Source of the DNA: Oceanobacillus timonensis
Lineage (GTDB): Bacteria > Bacillota > Bacilli > Bacillales > Amphibacillaceae
DNA: 64,000 nt
Direction: 5' to 3'
Assembly: GCF_900166635.1 (NCBI RefSeq)
Contig: NZ_LT800497.1
Coordinates: 62,001-126,000 of the forward strand
A program made the translations under genes and the position numbers. Position 1 is the first letter of the stretch, and each line of letters begins with the position of its first letter. This document shows, piece by piece, positions 38,478 through 48,692 of this stretch. Under the pieces are notes generated by a model. The model searched no databases. It was not told the origin of the DNA and was given only the letters and a program-made list of their open reading frames with translations.

Positions 38478-39854
38478 ATGGACACAGATACAATTGCAGC
38501 GATATCTACGCCAGTTGGCGAGGGGGCTATTGCCATTGTGCGACTGAGCGGGCCAGAAGCAATACAATTAGCAGCCGATGTGTTTGAAGGGAAGCAATTG
38601 CAAGATATTCATTCCCATACAATGCATTATGGGAAAGTGATTGATCCGGCAACGGAAGAGCTGGCGGAAGAAGTCATGGTTTCTGTCATGCGTGCGCCAA
38701 AAACATTTACGCGTGAAGATATTGTTGAGATTAACTGTCATGGCGGGCTCGTTTCTGTAAATCGTGTGTTAGAGATTGTGCTGGCAAAAGGAGCACGTCT
38801 GGCTGAACCAGGTGAATTTACAAAACGTGCCTTTTTAAACGGCCGCATTGATTTATCACAGGCGGAAGCAGTGATGGATTTAATTCGTGCAAAGACAGAT
38901 AAAGCAATGAATGTGGCATTAAAGCAAATGGACGGGCGTCTGTCCAAGCTTATTCGGACGTTAAGACAGGAACTGTTAGAGACGGTAGCCCATGTGGAAG
39001 TGAATATCGATTATCCGGAGTATGATGATGTAGAAGAAATGTCGCATACCTTAATGAAGGAAAAGACGGAAGAGGTAGGAGCAGAAATAAACAAACTGCT
39101 GGAAGTTGCCGGACAAGGGAAAATTCTGCGTGAAGGTTTGTCAACGGCAATTATCGGCCGCCCGAATGTTGGTAAGTCTTCCTTAATGAATACGCTGGTA
39201 CAGGAAAATAAAGCTATTGTGACAGAAGTTCCCGGTACAACAAGAGATGTGATTGAAGAATACGTGAATGTGCGTGGTGTTCCTTTACGATTAGTCGATA
39301 CAGCAGGCATCCGGGAAACAGAAGATATTGTGGAACGAATCGGTGTCGATCGTTCCAGACAAGTATTGAAGGAATCAGATTTAATCTTATTTATATTAAA
39401 CTATAATGAAGCGTTGAGCGAAGAAGATAAAAAATTATTTGAAGCCGTTCAAGGTTTAGAGTATATTGTTATCATCAATAAGACAGACTTAGAGCAGCAA
39501 TTAGATTTAGAAGAGGTACGGGCACTGGCTGATGGAAAACCTGTTGTCACAACATCTTTAATTGAAGAGCAGGGCGTTGATCAGTTGGAGCAGGCCATTG
39601 CCAATACCTTTTTTTCCGGCGAAGTAGATACAGCAGATTTAACGTATGTATCCAATGTTCGTCATATTCAGCTGCTCAAGCAGGCAAAACAGGCATTGGA
39701 TGATGCCAGTAAAGCCATTGAACTTGGTATGCCAATGGATATTGTACAAATTGATGTGACACGATCGTGGGAGTTTATGGGAGAAATCATTGGGGACACA
39801 GCAAGTGATGGCTTGATTGACCAATTATTTTCTCAGTTCTGCTTAGGGAAATAA
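38478..39854 (+). CDS. mnmE: tRNA modification GTPase MnmE (TrmE)
   Basis: The 458-residue GTPase works with MnmG to make 5-carboxymethylaminomethyl-uridine at tRNA wobble position 34. The N-terminal folate-binding domain starts [20 protein letters not shown]. The G domain has [10 protein letters not shown] (G1, from about residue 227), [10 protein letters not shown] (G3) and NKTD (G4). The C-terminal FCLGK box carries the conserved cysteine. ATG 38478 has AGGTG 5-7 nt upstream; GTG 38469 overlaps it. mnmG follows after 75 bp. DnaA boxes upstream suggest cell-cycle-linked control. Confidence 0.97.
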   Translation: MDTDTIAAISTPVGEGAIAIVRLSGPEAIQLAADVFEGKQLQDIHSHTMHYGKVIDPATEELAEEVMVSVMRAPKTFTREDIVEINCHGGLVSVNRVLEIVLAKGARLAEPGEFTKRAFLNGRIDLSQAEAVMDLIRAKTDKAMNVALKQMDGRLSKLIRTLRQELLETVAHVEVNIDYPEYDDVEEMSHTLMKEKTEEVGAEINKLLEVAGQGKILREGLSTAIIGRPNVGKSSLMNTLVQENKAIVTEVPGTTRDVIEEYVNVRGVPLRLVDTAGIRETEDIVERIGVDRSRQVLKESDLILFILNYNEALSEEDKKLFEAVQGLEYIVIINKTDLEQQLDLEEVRALADGKPVVTTSLIEEQGVDQLEQAIANTFFSGEVDTADLTYVSNVRHIQLLKQAKQALDDASKAIELGMPMDIVQIDVTRSWEFMGEIIGDTASDGLIDQLFSQFCLGK

Positions 39855-39929
39855 TGGATTGCAGTAAAGTAGACTGTAAAATTCAAAGCGATGGAAGTTT
39901 CACTTTAGATAAAGGAAAGGAAGAAAAAA

Positions 39930-41813
39930 ATGACTTACAATGCAGGAAATTATGATGTCATTGTTGTTGGAGCTGGTCATGCCGGGGTAGAAGCAGCGTA
40001 TGCTTCTGCACGGATGGGCGCAAAAACATTAATGCTGACATTGAATTTAGATATGATTGCATTTATGCCTTGTAATCCGTCTATCGGCGGACCTGCAAAA
40101 GGAATTGTTGTACGCGAAGTTGATGCACTTGGCGGTATCATGGGCAAAATTATTGATAAAAGCTATATACAAATGCGGATGTTGAATACGAGAAAAGGTC
40201 CAGCTGTACAAGCATTGCGTGCACAAGCTGATAAACCGGTATATATGCAGGAAGTAAAAAGTATGGTCGAAAATGAAGAAAACTTGACTGTTCGGCAGGG
40301 AATGGTCAATTCGCTGATTGTAGAGGATGGCATCTGTAAAGGTGTTATCACGGAGAGCAAAGCAGCCTATTATGCTGAATCCGTTATTGTAACTACCGGA
40401 ACATTTATGCGCGGAAAAGTGCTGATGGGTGATTTGGAATACGAAAGCGGCCCAAATAACCAGCGTGTATCGGTTAAGTTATCCGAGAATCTGGAAGAAT
40501 TAGGTTTTAAATTAACCCGTTTTAAAACGGGAACACCGCCTCGTGTGAACAGTCATACGATTGACTATTCCCAAACAGAAATCCAGCCGGGAGACGAAAA
40601 TCCGAAAAGCTTCTCTTATGAAACAACGGAAGTGATTACCGATCAAATTCCATGCTGGTTAACCTATACGAATGAGTTCACACATGAAGTAATTAATGAG
40701 AACCTGACATTATCTGCGATGTATTCCGGGATGAAGCGGGGCACAGGTCCAAGATATTGCCCATCTATTGAAGATAAAATTGTCCGTTTTAATGATAAAC
40801 CGCGTCATCAGATTTTCCTGGAGCCAGAGGGAAGAAATACAGAAGAAGTTTATGTACAGGGATTGTCCACGTCGTTGCCGGAATCCGTTCAGCATGAAAT
40901 GGTAAAGTCTGTTCCAGGTCTGGAAAATGCAGAGATTATGCGTGCCGGTTATGCGATTGAATACGATGCGGTTGTACCGACACAGCTTTGGCCGACATTA
41001 GAAACCAAACGGTTACCAGGATTATTTACTGCCGGTCAAATTAATGGCACATCCGGTTATGAAGAAGCAGCAGGACAAGGCTTGATGGCTGGAATGAATG
41101 CAGCAGCAAAAGTAACCGGAAAAGAACCCATTATCTTAGACCGTTCGCAAGCCTATATCGGTGTGATGATCGATGACTTAGTAACAAAAGGAACAAGTGA
41201 ACCTTACCGTTTACTTACATCCCGTGCGGAATACCGTTTGTTGCTGCGTCACGATAATGCCGATATGCGTCTGACAGAGATTGGCTATGATTATGGTTTA
41301 ATTTCCGAGGAAAGATATGCTGTTTTTTCTGCGAAGAAAGAACAGGTGGAAGCAGAGAAAAAACGTTTAAATAAAATCGTTGTAAAACCGACAGAAGAAG
41401 TACAAAATGTCATGAAATCTGCCGGCGGTGTACCGATGAAAGAAGCGGTCAAAGCATATGATTTATTAAAACGTCCAGAACTGACGTATGATTATGTCGA
41501 AAAAATGATTGGTAAAGCAGACCTTAGTGAAGAGGTTAAAGAGCAGGTAGCCATTCAAATTAAATACGAGGGCTATATCAAAAAAGCAACAGAGCAGGTT
41601 GAAAAAATGCTGAAAATGGAAGATAAGAAAATACCAGCAGATATTGATTATAACGCCATTAACGGCATTGCTACAGAAGCAATTGACCGATTGAAAAAAG
41701 TGCGTCCGTTATCTGTCGGCCAAGCATCCAGAATTTCCGGAGTCAATCCGGCTGACATTTCTATCTTGCTCGTTTATATTGAACAAGGAAACATTGCCCG
41801 AGTAGCAAATTAA
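39930..41813 (+). CDS. mnmG: tRNA modification FAD enzyme MnmG (GidA)
   Basis: The 627-residue flavoprotein is the partner of MnmE. The FAD dinucleotide-binding motif [19 protein letters not shown] lies at the N terminus. [21 protein letters not shown] and [16 protein letters not shown] segments (here [13 protein letters not shown]) are signature regions, and the C-terminal helical domain ends [11 protein letters not shown]. Length is normal. It is co-directional with mnmE and ends at a strong terminator. rsmG follows but lies after that terminator. Confidence 0.98.
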   Translation: MTYNAGNYDVIVVGAGHAGVEAAYASARMGAKTLMLTLNLDMIAFMPCNPSIGGPAKGIVVREVDALGGIMGKIIDKSYIQMRMLNTRKGPAVQALRAQADKPVYMQEVKSMVENEENLTVRQGMVNSLIVEDGICKGVITESKAAYYAESVIVTTGTFMRGKVLMGDLEYESGPNNQRVSVKLSENLEELGFKLTRFKTGTPPRVNSHTIDYSQTEIQPGDENPKSFSYETTEVITDQIPCWLTYTNEFTHEVINENLTLSAMYSGMKRGTGPRYCPSIEDKIVRFNDKPRHQIFLEPEGRNTEEVYVQGLSTSLPESVQHEMVKSVPGLENAEIMRAGYAIEYDAVVPTQLWPTLETKRLPGLFTAGQINGTSGYEEAAGQGLMAGMNAAAKVTGKEPIILDRSQAYIGVMIDDLVTKGTSEPYRLLTSRAEYRLLLRHDNADMRLTEIGYDYGLISEERYAVFSAKKEQVEAEKKRLNKIVVKPTEEVQNVMKSAGGVPMKEAVKAYDLLKRPELTYDYVEKMIGKADLSEEVKEQVAIQIKYEGYIKKATEQVEKMLKMEDKKIPADIDYNAINGIATEAIDRLKKVRPLSVGQASRISGVNPADISILLVYIEQGNIARVAN

Positions 41814-41815
41814 AT

Positions 41816-41853
41816 AAAAAAATAGCGACGTGATGGATACGTCGCTATTTTTC
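41816..41853 (+). terminator. terminator after mnmG
   Basis: AAAAATAGCGACGT pairs with ACGTCGCTATTTTT around a 7-nt loop, directly after the stop codon. Confidence 0.9.
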
Positions 41854-41931
41854 TAAATAATCGTTTTTGAAGAGCGATCATTACATAAAATAGAAGGCCA
41901 ACACCAAACTATAATTTGAAAGGAGCCGATT

Positions 41932-42648
41932 ATGAAACCGGAACAATTTGTGCAAGCATTGGCAGAGAAAGGGATCACATTAAATGAATCTCAACAGCAA
42001 GCTTTTGCTATTTATTTCAAAGAGCTTGTCGAATGGAATGAAAAAATTAATTTAACAGCGATTACAGAAGAAGAAGAGGTATACGAAAAACACTTCTATG
42101 ACTGCATTACAGCAGCTTTTTATACAGACATGACACAGGAATTATCTATTTGTGATATTGGGGCAGGGGCAGGTTTTCCAAGTATTCCATTAAAAATATG
42201 CTTTCCCCATTTAAAAGTAACGATTATTGATTCATTGAAGAAGCGAATTTCGTTCTTGAACCATTTAGCAAATAAACTGGAACTGACAGATGTGGCTTTT
42301 TATCATGATCGTGCGGAAAATGCAGGCAAAAAAGAAGATTTTCGCGAACAGTTTGATTTAGTAACGGCCAGAGCTGTTGCCAGAATGTCCGTACTAAGTG
42401 AATTATGTCTTCCATTTGTAAAAATAGGCGGTTATTTTGTTGCGATGAAAGGTTCACAAGCAGAAACAGAACTCAAAGCAGGAGAAGCAGCGGTTGCATT
42501 ACTTGGGGGAGAGGTAGAATCCATAGATACGTTTACACTTTCCGAAGAGGCAGGAGAACGTTCGATTGTCCAAATTGCCAAGAAGCGGAAGACACCAAAA
42601 AAATACCCCAGAAAAGCAGGATTACCGAATAAAGAACCGATTGAATAG
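41932..42648 (+). CDS. rsmG: 16S rRNA (guanine527-N7)-methyltransferase RsmG (GidB)
   Basis: The 238-residue enzyme methylates G527 of 16S rRNA with S-adenosylmethionine; loss gives low-level streptomycin resistance in other bacteria. The SAM-binding motif is [16 protein letters not shown], followed by [15 protein letters not shown] and [24 protein letters not shown] precedes the ATG. It lies after the mnmG terminator but within 118 bp, so it probably has its own promoter or depends on readthrough. noc follows after a 420-bp control region. Confidence 0.96.
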   Translation: MKPEQFVQALAEKGITLNESQQQAFAIYFKELVEWNEKINLTAITEEEEVYEKHFYDCITAAFYTDMTQELSICDIGAGAGFPSIPLKICFPHLKVTIIDSLKKRISFLNHLANKLELTDVAFYHDRAENAGKKEDFREQFDLVTARAVARMSVLSELCLPFVKIGGYFVAMKGSQAETELKAGEAAVALLGGEVESIDTFTLSEEAGERSIVQIAKKRKTPKKYPRKAGLPNKEPIE

Positions 42649-42816
42649 TAGTTTTTCAAGTAATCGAAAAAGTTTTTCATGAGGGAAAAATGATATCCTT
42701 TATATAATTTAAAAGCATTTTATATTTTTTCAGCGGCAGGTATGGTAAAATAATAACTGTACATATCGGCGGATTGTTGTTGTATTTTATAAACTATAGA
42801 TGCTAATATATGAATG

Positions 42817-42832
42817 TTATGCACGTGGATAA
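42817..42832. promoter_or_regulatory. overlapping inverted DnaA boxes upstream of noc
   Basis: TTATGCACG and CGTGGATAA overlap by two bases and form a 16-bp near-dyad. The preceding 12 bp AATGTTATGCAC is identical to the site upstream of mnmE. Confidence 0.5.
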
Positions 42833-42862
42833 GCAGTTATACAAAAGATGAATTGGAAATAA

Positions 42863-42878
42863 TGTTTCACGTGAAACA
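42863..42878. other. parS: parS site (ParB/Spo0J and possibly Noc neighbourhood)
   Basis: TGTTTCACGTGAAACA is a perfect 16-bp palindrome identical to the B. subtilis parS consensus. It lies upstream of noc, about 2 kb from parB, and should load Spo0J/ParB and SMC near the origin. Confidence 0.95.
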
Positions 42879-43068
42879 TTATCTTTTCATGAAGAAGTAA
42901 AGATATAATTATCTACCAGGACAAGAAACTTCTCCTTCATATCGTCCGTGACAGCGAGACGGAAATAGAAGTAAATATATCCTGTTGGAACCTATACAGC
43001 CTTTGAGCTTTTATGTTGATAGATTTGATAATGAATAGTTTGTTAATTTTAGAAGGTGGTGTCAGCAA

Positions 43069-43926
43069 GTGGTGAGTCCTTTTAATCGTATATTTGGAAA
43101 AAGCGATAAGGAACCAATTGATACGGAGAAAGTTACCTATTCTTCCGATGAAGTGGTTCAAATCGATATCGATAAAATTCAGGCCAATCGCTACCAGCCA
43201 CGAACGATTTTTCAGGAAGAAAAGATAAAAGAATTAGCGCAAACCATACACACACATGGAATGATTCAGCCAATTGTCGTTCGTAAATTAGATGATGATT
43301 CCTTTGAATTAATAGCTGGGGAGAGAAGATGGAGAGCGGTTCAGCATTTGGGATGGAAACAAGTAGCTGCCATCATCCGGGAAATGAATGATACAGAAAC
43401 AGCTTCTGTAGCCCTGATTGAAAATCTCCAGCGTGAAGAATTGACGGTTATTGAAGAAGCGATTGCGTATAATAAGCTGCTTGAATTGCATGATTTGACA
43501 CAGGAAGCATTAGCACAACGTCTTGGTAAAAACCAGTCTACTATAGCAAATAAACTGCGGTTGTTAAAACTGCCGCAAGAGGTTCAGGATGCTGTGTTAG
43601 ATAAATTAATTACTGAAAGACATGCTCGCGCCTTGATTAAGGTAAAGGAAGAGGAGCAGCAGCTTCAATTATTAAAAGAAATTCTTGAGAAAGAATTAAA
43701 CGTGAAACAAACAGAAGAACGAATTACGAAAATGAATGCCCCGAAAGAAGAAAAAAAGAAACCAAAGCCTAAATTAAAAGGGGTTAATAAAGATGTCCGG
43801 ATTGCGATGAACACAATCAGACAGTCACTCAATATGGTATCCGATACGGGCGTTGATGTAGAATCAGATGAACAAGAACTCGATGATTACTATCAAATAA
43901 CGATAAAAATACCTAAACAGAAATAA
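43069..43926 (+). CDS. noc: nucleoid occlusion protein Noc
   Basis: The 285-residue ParB-family CTPase blocks septation over the nucleoid. It starts with an amphipathic, membrane-targeting-like segment ([11 protein letters not shown]). The ParB/CTP motifs [10 protein letters not shown] and [15 protein letters not shown] follow, then [13 protein letters not shown] and a helix-turn-helix [20 protein letters not shown]. This N terminus and the position next to rsmG distinguish it from parB downstream. The start is GTG 43069, about 9 nt after AAGGTGG; a second GTG follows at once. parS and DnaA boxes lie in its upstream region. Confidence 0.93.
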   Translation: MVSPFNRIFGKSDKEPIDTEKVTYSSDEVVQIDIDKIQANRYQPRTIFQEEKIKELAQTIHTHGMIQPIVVRKLDDDSFELIAGERRWRAVQHLGWKQVAAIIREMNDTETASVALIENLQREELTVIEEAIAYNKLLELHDLTQEALAQRLGKNQSTIANKLRLLKLPQEVQDAVLDKLITERHARALIKVKEEEQQLQLLKEILEKELNVKQTEERITKMNAPKEEKKKPKPKLKGVNKDVRIAMNTIRQSLNMVSDTGVDVESDEQELDDYYQITIKIPKQK

Positions 43927-43975
43927 TAAAATGATTGCTTTATCCTTTTACAGAGCGTTTATTTGCCCATCTTTT

Positions 43976-43995
43976 ATGAGATGGGTATTTCATTT
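43976..43995 (+). terminator. terminator-like hairpin after noc
   Basis: CCCATCT pairs with AGATGGG around a 6-nt loop, followed by TATTTCATTT. It may separate noc from soj-parB. Confidence 0.5.
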
Positions 43996-44199
43996 GAAAA
44001 GAAATAACAGGCTGGTACTTTAAGCGATTCTATATTAAAATAAAATTACAATATGCTAGAATCCTTCGTAAATAAAAAATAAATGCTATGATAGTTAATA
44101 GAGATGTGATTGCTCAAATTTTTTTGATAAAAGAACAAAAAGTATTGATTGAATCAGAAAAGATTTGAACAACCTCCGAGTAAGGTAGGTGTCAACAAC

Positions 44200-44973
44200 A
44201 TGGGAAAAATTATATCCATCGCAAATCAAAAAGGAGGCGTTGGAAAAACAACATCATCTGTGAATGTCTGCGCTTGTTTAGCATCGTTGGGAAATAAGGT
44301 ATTACTTGTTGATACAGATCCTCAAGGGAATGCAACAAGCGGGGTTGGCGTAAATAAAGCAGATGTCAGTCAATGTATTTACAATATATTGGTAGAGGAT
44401 ACTCCAGCAGCAGATGTCATTGTCTCCTCCAGTTTAGAGAACTTAGATATTATTCCTGCAACGATTCAGCTGGCAGGATCGGAAATTGAACTTGTTCCCA
44501 TTATATCAAGAGAAATTCGTTTAAAAGCGGCATTAAGCGAGATAAAAGATCAATACGATTACATTGTGATTGATTGTCCGCCGTCGCTAGGTTTACTGAC
44601 CATTAATGCTCTCACTGCATCGGATACGGTTATGATTCCGGTGCAATGTGAGTATTATGCACTTGAGGGTTTGAGTCAATTGCTGAATACCATACGATTA
44701 GTGCAAAAGCATTTAAACACGGAATTAATGATAGAAGGTGTTTTGCTGACAATGCTTGATGCGCGTACGAATCTTGGAATTCAAGTGATTGAAGAAGTGA
44801 AAAAGTATTTTCAGGATAAAGTATTTGAAACCATTATTCCAAGAAATGTCCGCTTAGGGGAAGCACCAAGTCACGGCAAACCAATTATTGCTTATGACCC
44901 CAAATCCCGCGGTGCAGAAGTATATCTTGATTTAGCGAAGGAAGTGATGACAAATGGCGAGAGGGTTAGGTAA
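44200..44973 (+). CDS. soj: chromosome partitioning ATPase Soj (ParA)
   Basis: The 257-residue ParA ATPase works with ParB in origin segregation and, in B. subtilis, modulates DnaA. The deviant Walker A motif KGGVGKTT lies at residues 11-18 ([20 protein letters not shown]). Walker A' [14 protein letters not shown] and [12 protein letters not shown] follow, as does the Walker B region. ATG 44200 is chosen because it gives the family start [10 protein letters not shown] and AGGTAGGTG lies upstream; the frame continues 17 codons upstream without similarity. Its 3' end overlaps parB by 20 bp, so the two are translationally coupled. Confidence 0.97.
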   Translation: MGKIISIANQKGGVGKTTSSVNVCACLASLGNKVLLVDTDPQGNATSGVGVNKADVSQCIYNILVEDTPAADVIVSSSLENLDIIPATIQLAGSEIELVPIISREIRLKAALSEIKDQYDYIVIDCPPSLGLLTINALTASDTVMIPVQCEYYALEGLSQLLNTIRLVQKHLNTELMIEGVLLTMLDARTNLGIQVIEEVKKYFQDKVFETIIPRNVRLGEAPSHGKPIIAYDPKSRGAEVYLDLAKEVMTNGERVR

Positions 44974-45793
44974 AGGTATTAATGCGCTATTTCCAGAAGC
45001 AGAAAAGGACAGTAAAGATAATATACAAGAGGTGAAATTATCTGATTGCCGTCCCAATCCTTATCAGCCAAGGAAGAGCTTTCAAGCCGATTCGATTGAA
45101 GAGCTGAAGGATTCCATTAAAGAATATGGTGTTATTCAGCCAATTATTATACGAAAAAGTCTCAAAGGTTATGAAATTGTTGTCGGTGAAAGAAGATACC
45201 GTGCAGCAAAAGAAGCAGGGCTGGAGACAATTCCTGCGATTATTCGTGAATTAACAGATGAACGCATGATGGAAGTTGCATTATTAGAGAACTTACAACG
45301 TGAGAACCTGACTCCGATTGAAGAAGCACAAGCCTACGCAAATCTAATGGAAAAGCTGAATATTACGCAGCATATATTATCTGAAAGGTTAGGAAAAAGC
45401 CGCTCGCACATTGCCAATACGATTCGTTTATTATCGTTACCTGATGATGTCATGGCGTATATCAATCGTGGCGATTTGTCCATGGGGCATGGCCGGGCGC
45501 TTCTCAGCCTGAAGGATCATGATACCATCCTTGCGTTAGCGGATAAAATACAAAAAGAAAAGCTAAATGTGAGGCAAGTGGAAAAACTGATTATTGAAAT
45601 GAACGAAAAGCAAACAAAAAAACCAAAGAAATCACCGAAGAAAGATGTTTTTATCCAGGAAAGAGAAACAGTACTTCGGGATACACTTGGAACAGCCGTT
45701 CATATCAATAAAGGGAAACGAAAAGGGAAGATTGAGATTGAATTTTACAATGATGAAGATTTAAATCGTATCCTCGAATATCTGGAAAAATAA
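44954..45793 (+). CDS. parB: chromosome partitioning protein ParB (Spo0J)
   Basis: The 279-residue CTPase clamp binds parS and recruits SMC. The N terminus [15 protein letters not shown] is typical of Spo0J. The CTP-binding motifs are [11 protein letters not shown] and [13 protein letters not shown], followed by [17 protein letters not shown] and a helix-turn-helix ([21 protein letters not shown]). The C-terminal dimerisation domain ends [14 protein letters not shown]. It overlaps soj by 20 bp. A strong terminator follows. Two parS sites lie in the window, at 42863 and 55099. Confidence 0.97.
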   Translation: MARGLGKGINALFPEAEKDSKDNIQEVKLSDCRPNPYQPRKSFQADSIEELKDSIKEYGVIQPIIIRKSLKGYEIVVGERRYRAAKEAGLETIPAIIRELTDERMMEVALLENLQRENLTPIEEAQAYANLMEKLNITQHILSERLGKSRSHIANTIRLLSLPDDVMAYINRGDLSMGHGRALLSLKDHDTILALADKIQKEKLNVRQVEKLIIEMNEKQTKKPKKSPKKDVFIQERETVLRDTLGTAVHINKGKRKGKIEIEFYNDEDLNRILEYLEK

Positions 45794-45800
45794 CCATAAG

Positions 45801-45846
45801 CCGATGTATTCTTGATGATTTTTCATAGAATACATCGGTTTTTTTA
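45801..45846 (+). terminator. terminator after parB
   Basis: CCGATGTATTC pairs with GAATACATCGG around a 16-nt loop, followed by seven T residues. Confidence 0.9.
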
Positions 45847-45979
45847 TGAAAAAAATGCCTGCCTGCTTGCTGTTTTAGTATGACTACAAAACGTTTATAC
45901 ATAAATGTTGTAAGCGATTACGTAGAATAAATGTATAAAAGTTTCCTCAAGGAAAAATAATAGACTTTCTAAAATTTAC

Positions 45980-46008
45980 TTGACAAAATGAAAAGTAGTG
46001 CATAAAGT
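45980..46008 (+). promoter_or_regulatory. SigA promoter of the mnt operon
   Basis: TTGACA (45980-45985), a 17-bp spacer and TAAAGT (46003-46008) lie upstream of mntA; the MntR-like dyad is just downstream of the expected start site. Confidence 0.65.
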
Positions 46009-46025
46009 AGGGAATAGATAAAAAG

Positions 46026-46040
46026 TTTGCCTTATGCAAA
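46026..46040. promoter_or_regulatory. candidate MntR operator upstream of mntA
   Basis: TTTGCCTTATGCAAA is a dyad (TTTGC-N5-GCAAA) that closely resembles the B. subtilis MntR box (TTTGCCTTAAGGAAA). Its place just after the promoter would allow Mn-dependent repression. Confidence 0.65.
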
Positions 46041-46059
46041 AAACAAGGGAGGAAGAAAA

Positions 46060-47031
46060 ATGGAGAAAGCTTGGAAGAAAATACTGGGTTTTGCTATACT
46101 AATGGGAGTACTATTTTTAGCAGCTTGCGGCTCAAGTAATGAGGAAGGAAATGAAAACGGAGACGAGGAAGGCGCAGAAGCCGATGAGCCAATTGAAATT
46201 GTCACAACAATTGCACAAATCGGAGAGCCGATATCTGAAATCGGCGGTGATCTTGTCAATGTGGAAACATTAATGGGGCCATCTGTGGACCCGCATTTAT
46301 ATGATCCGACACAAGGCGATATTGCTACGTTGGATGAGGCGGATGTCGTTCTATATTCTGGATTGCATTTGGAAGCAAATATGGAAGAGCCGCTGGAATC
46401 AATCAGCTCAGAAAAGCCTGTATTAGCCATTGGAGAAACCTTGCCTGAGGATGCTCTTTTAGAAGATGAAGAAGAGCCGGGAGCTCCAGATCCACACATA
46501 TGGTTTGACTATAATTTATGGCAGGATGCATTAGATGCTGCAGTAGAAGAATTAAAAGAGTATGCTCCGGAACATGCAGATGAATTGGAAGAAGGGAAAC
46601 AGGAGTATTTTGCACAGTTAGAAGAATTGGATGAAGAAGCATCGAAATTACAAGATATCCCTGAGGAGCAGCGCGTGCTTGTAACAGCGCATGACGCATT
46701 TAATTATTTTGGTCAGTTACACAATATGGAAGTAGTTGGTTTGCAGGGAATCAGTACAGAAAGTGAAGCTGGCGTGTCTGATGTGAATGATACGATTTCT
46801 ATCATTGAAGAACATGAAGTTCCGGCTATATTTGTGGAAAGCAGTGTGAATCAGGACACGATTAACGCGGTTATTGAAGGTGCTGCCGATAACGGAATGG
46901 AAGTAGAAATCGGCGGAGAATTGTTCTCTGATGCAATGGGTGAAGAAGGTACAGAAGAAGGCACATACATTGGCATGTATAAGCATAATATAGACACAAT
47001 CTATGAAGCATTAACTGGAGGAGATGAGTAA
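46060..47031 (+). CDS. mntA: Mn/Zn ABC transporter substrate-binding lipoprotein (MntA-like)
   Basis: The 323-residue protein is a cluster A-I metal-binding lipoprotein (ZnuA/TroA family). The lipobox LAAC gives lipidated Cys23, and an acidic linker follows. Metal ligands fit the family: His79 in VDPHLYDP, His146 in PDPHIWFD, then the glutamate of AIFVESSVNQ and the aspartate of GELFSDAMG. The His-rich loop typical of zinc-specific ZnuA is absent, and MGPSVDPHLY resembles MntA, so manganese is the likelier substrate. AAGGGAGG precedes ATG 46060. The first 11 codons of the longer frame overlap the MntR-like operator and are excluded. Confidence 0.88.
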   Translation: MEKAWKKILGFAILMGVLFLAACGSSNEEGNENGDEEGAEADEPIEIVTTIAQIGEPISEIGGDLVNVETLMGPSVDPHLYDPTQGDIATLDEADVVLYSGLHLEANMEEPLESISSEKPVLAIGETLPEDALLEDEEEPGAPDPHIWFDYNLWQDALDAAVEELKEYAPEHADELEEGKQEYFAQLEELDEEASKLQDIPEEQRVLVTAHDAFNYFGQLHNMEVVGLQGISTESEAGVSDVNDTISIIEEHEVPAIFVESSVNQDTINAVIEGAADNGMEVEIGGELFSDAMGEEGTEEGTYIGMYKHNIDTIYEALTGGDE

Positions 47032-47032
47032 G

Positions 47033-47797
47033 GTGACATCATCTGTAATACGCGTAGATGATTTATCAGCTTCTTACCAAAAAAATAAAGTATTGAATGA
47101 TGTAAGTTTTGAAGTGAATGAAGGTACGATTACAGCGATTGTCGGTCCGAACGGTGCCGGTAAATCGACATTAATTAAGACCATGTTAGGACTTCACCCC
47201 CAGCTGACAGGAAATGTCAGCTTTTGGGGCAGTCCTTTTAAAACGGCAAAGAAAAAAATCGGTTATGTCCCTCAACGGGGATCGGTTGATTGGGATTTCC
47301 CAACGGATGCACTGGATGTAGTAACGATGGGGCTGTATGGAAAGATTGGCTGGTTTCGAATTCCTTCTAAAAAAGATAAACAAAAAGCGATGGATGCTTT
47401 AACGAAAATGGGCATGGAGGCTTACGCGCATCGTCAAATCAGTCAGCTATCAGGAGGACAGCAACAGCGTGTATTCTTAGCGCGTGCGCTTGCTCAAGAT
47501 GCTGAACTATACTTTATGGATGAACCATTGGCAGGAGTAGATGCATCTACGGAAAAAGCGATTATGACGATTTTGAAAGAGTTAAAAAGCAAGGGGAAGA
47601 CGGTGTTGGTCGTCCATCATGACCTGCAAACCGTCCCTGAATATTTTGATCATGTCTTATTTTTAAATAAAACGGTATACGCTCATGGACAAACAGAAGA
47701 AGTGTTCACAACAGACAATATAGCAACAACGTATGGTGGAGATATGCAATGGGTTGGAAAGGGAGATCAATATGTTATCCAATCTACTTCACATTAA
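47033..47797 (+). CDS. mntB: Mn/Zn ABC transporter ATP-binding protein (MntB-like)
   Basis: The 254-residue ATPase energises metal import. Walker A is GPNGAGKST, the signature motif LSGGQQQRVFLARAL, Walker B AELYFMDEPLAG, and the H-loop His lies in VLVVHHDLQT. GTG 47033 is preferred because GGAGGAG lies 9 nt upstream; ATG 47024 sits immediately after that site and would overlap the mntA stop codon. It is the second gene of a tight four-gene operon and overlaps the permease gene by 26 bp. Confidence 0.9.
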   Translation: MTSSVIRVDDLSASYQKNKVLNDVSFEVNEGTITAIVGPNGAGKSTLIKTMLGLHPQLTGNVSFWGSPFKTAKKKIGYVPQRGSVDWDFPTDALDVVTMGLYGKIGWFRIPSKKDKQKAMDALTKMGMEAYAHRQISQLSGGQQQRVFLARALAQDAELYFMDEPLAGVDASTEKAIMTILKELKSKGKTVLVVHHDLQTVPEYFDHVLFLNKTVYAHGQTEEVFTTDNIATTYGGDMQWVGKGDQYVIQSTSH

Positions 47798-48692
47798 TAC
47801 GGTATGGGTGATGGCAAGTACCATGATTTTAGGCATTGCTGCAGGCGGAATCGGATGCTTGGCTTATTGGAAAAGACAAAATCTGATGAGTGACGCTTTA
47901 TCCCATGCAGCGCTTCCTGGAGTTGTTGTAGCTTTCTTGGTTATACAGGAAAAAAACTTGCTGCTGCTTGTCATTGGTGCAGCACTGAGTGCGCTTTTAG
48001 GAGCATTTTTCATTCAATGGTTTACAAATGCCTCACGAATTACGGAAGATACAGCTATGGGAATGACATTATCCGTTTTTTACGGTGTAGGTATTATGCT
48101 TTTGGCAATTGCTAACCGTGCTCCTGGAGGTAATCAGAGCGGATTAAATAACTTTATATATGGGCAGGCAGCGGCAATGGTTCGTTCCGATGTTATTACG
48201 ATGATAGTACTGGCATCGATTGTTATTTTGATTATATTCGTTGCTTTTAAGGAATGGAAACTATTTTTATTCGATCCTCATTTTGCAAAAGGCGTCGGAA
48301 TGTCTATCCGCGGTATGAACGTGCTGTATACCCTCGTGCTGGTGACAACCATTGTTATTGGCATTCAAGCAGTTGGTGTTATTTTAATGGCTGCCATGTT
48401 AATTATCCCGGCTGTAAGTGCAAGGTACTGGACGCATTCCTTTAAAATGATGATTTTGCTTTCTTCTGCGATAGGAGGCTTAGCTGGTGCATTTGGTACA
48501 TGGGTAAGCTCCACAGGAAGCGGATTGCCGACGGGGCCATTTATCGTCCTGACTTCCTCTGCTGTTTTTATCATTTCCTTATTGTTTGGAAAGGAAAAAG
48601 GAATTGTTATCAATTTCGTCCAGTTTAAAATGCAACAGCGAGCGTCTCAAAAAAAGCATCCATTAGCAGCTGAAAAAGGAGGATCACAATGA
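47772..48692 (+). CDS. mntC: Mn/Zn ABC transporter permease (MntC-like)
   Basis: The 306-residue ABC-3 family permease has eight or nine hydrophobic segments. MSDALSHAALPGVVVAFLV is the conserved family motif following the first helix, and VGVILMAAMLIIPAVSARYW is the late conserved helix. AAAGGGAG precedes ATG 47772. It overlaps the ATPase gene by 26 bp and the next permease gene by 4 bp (ATGA), showing translational coupling. Confidence 0.9.
   Translation: MLSNLLHINTVWVMASTMILGIAAGGIGCLAYWKRQNLMSDALSHAALPGVVVAFLVIQEKNLLLLVIGAALSALLGAFFIQWFTNASRITEDTAMGMTLSVFYGVGIMLLAIANRAPGGNQSGLNNFIYGQAAAMVRSDVITMIVLASIVILIIFVAFKEWKLFLFDPHFAKGVGMSIRGMNVLYTLVLVTTIVIGIQAVGVILMAAMLIIPAVSARYWTHSFKMMILLSSAIGGLAGAFGTWVSSTGSGLPTGPFIVLTSSAVFIISLLFGKEKGIVINFVQFKMQQRASQKKHPLAAEKGGSQ

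Larger units (their letters stand above)
42649..43068. other. rsmG-noc intergenic region, 420 bp, with parS and DnaA boxes
   Basis: The region contains overlapping inverted DnaA boxes at 42817-42832 and a perfect parS at 42863-42878, and it should contain the noc promoter. No additional gene is seen. Confidence 0.7.
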
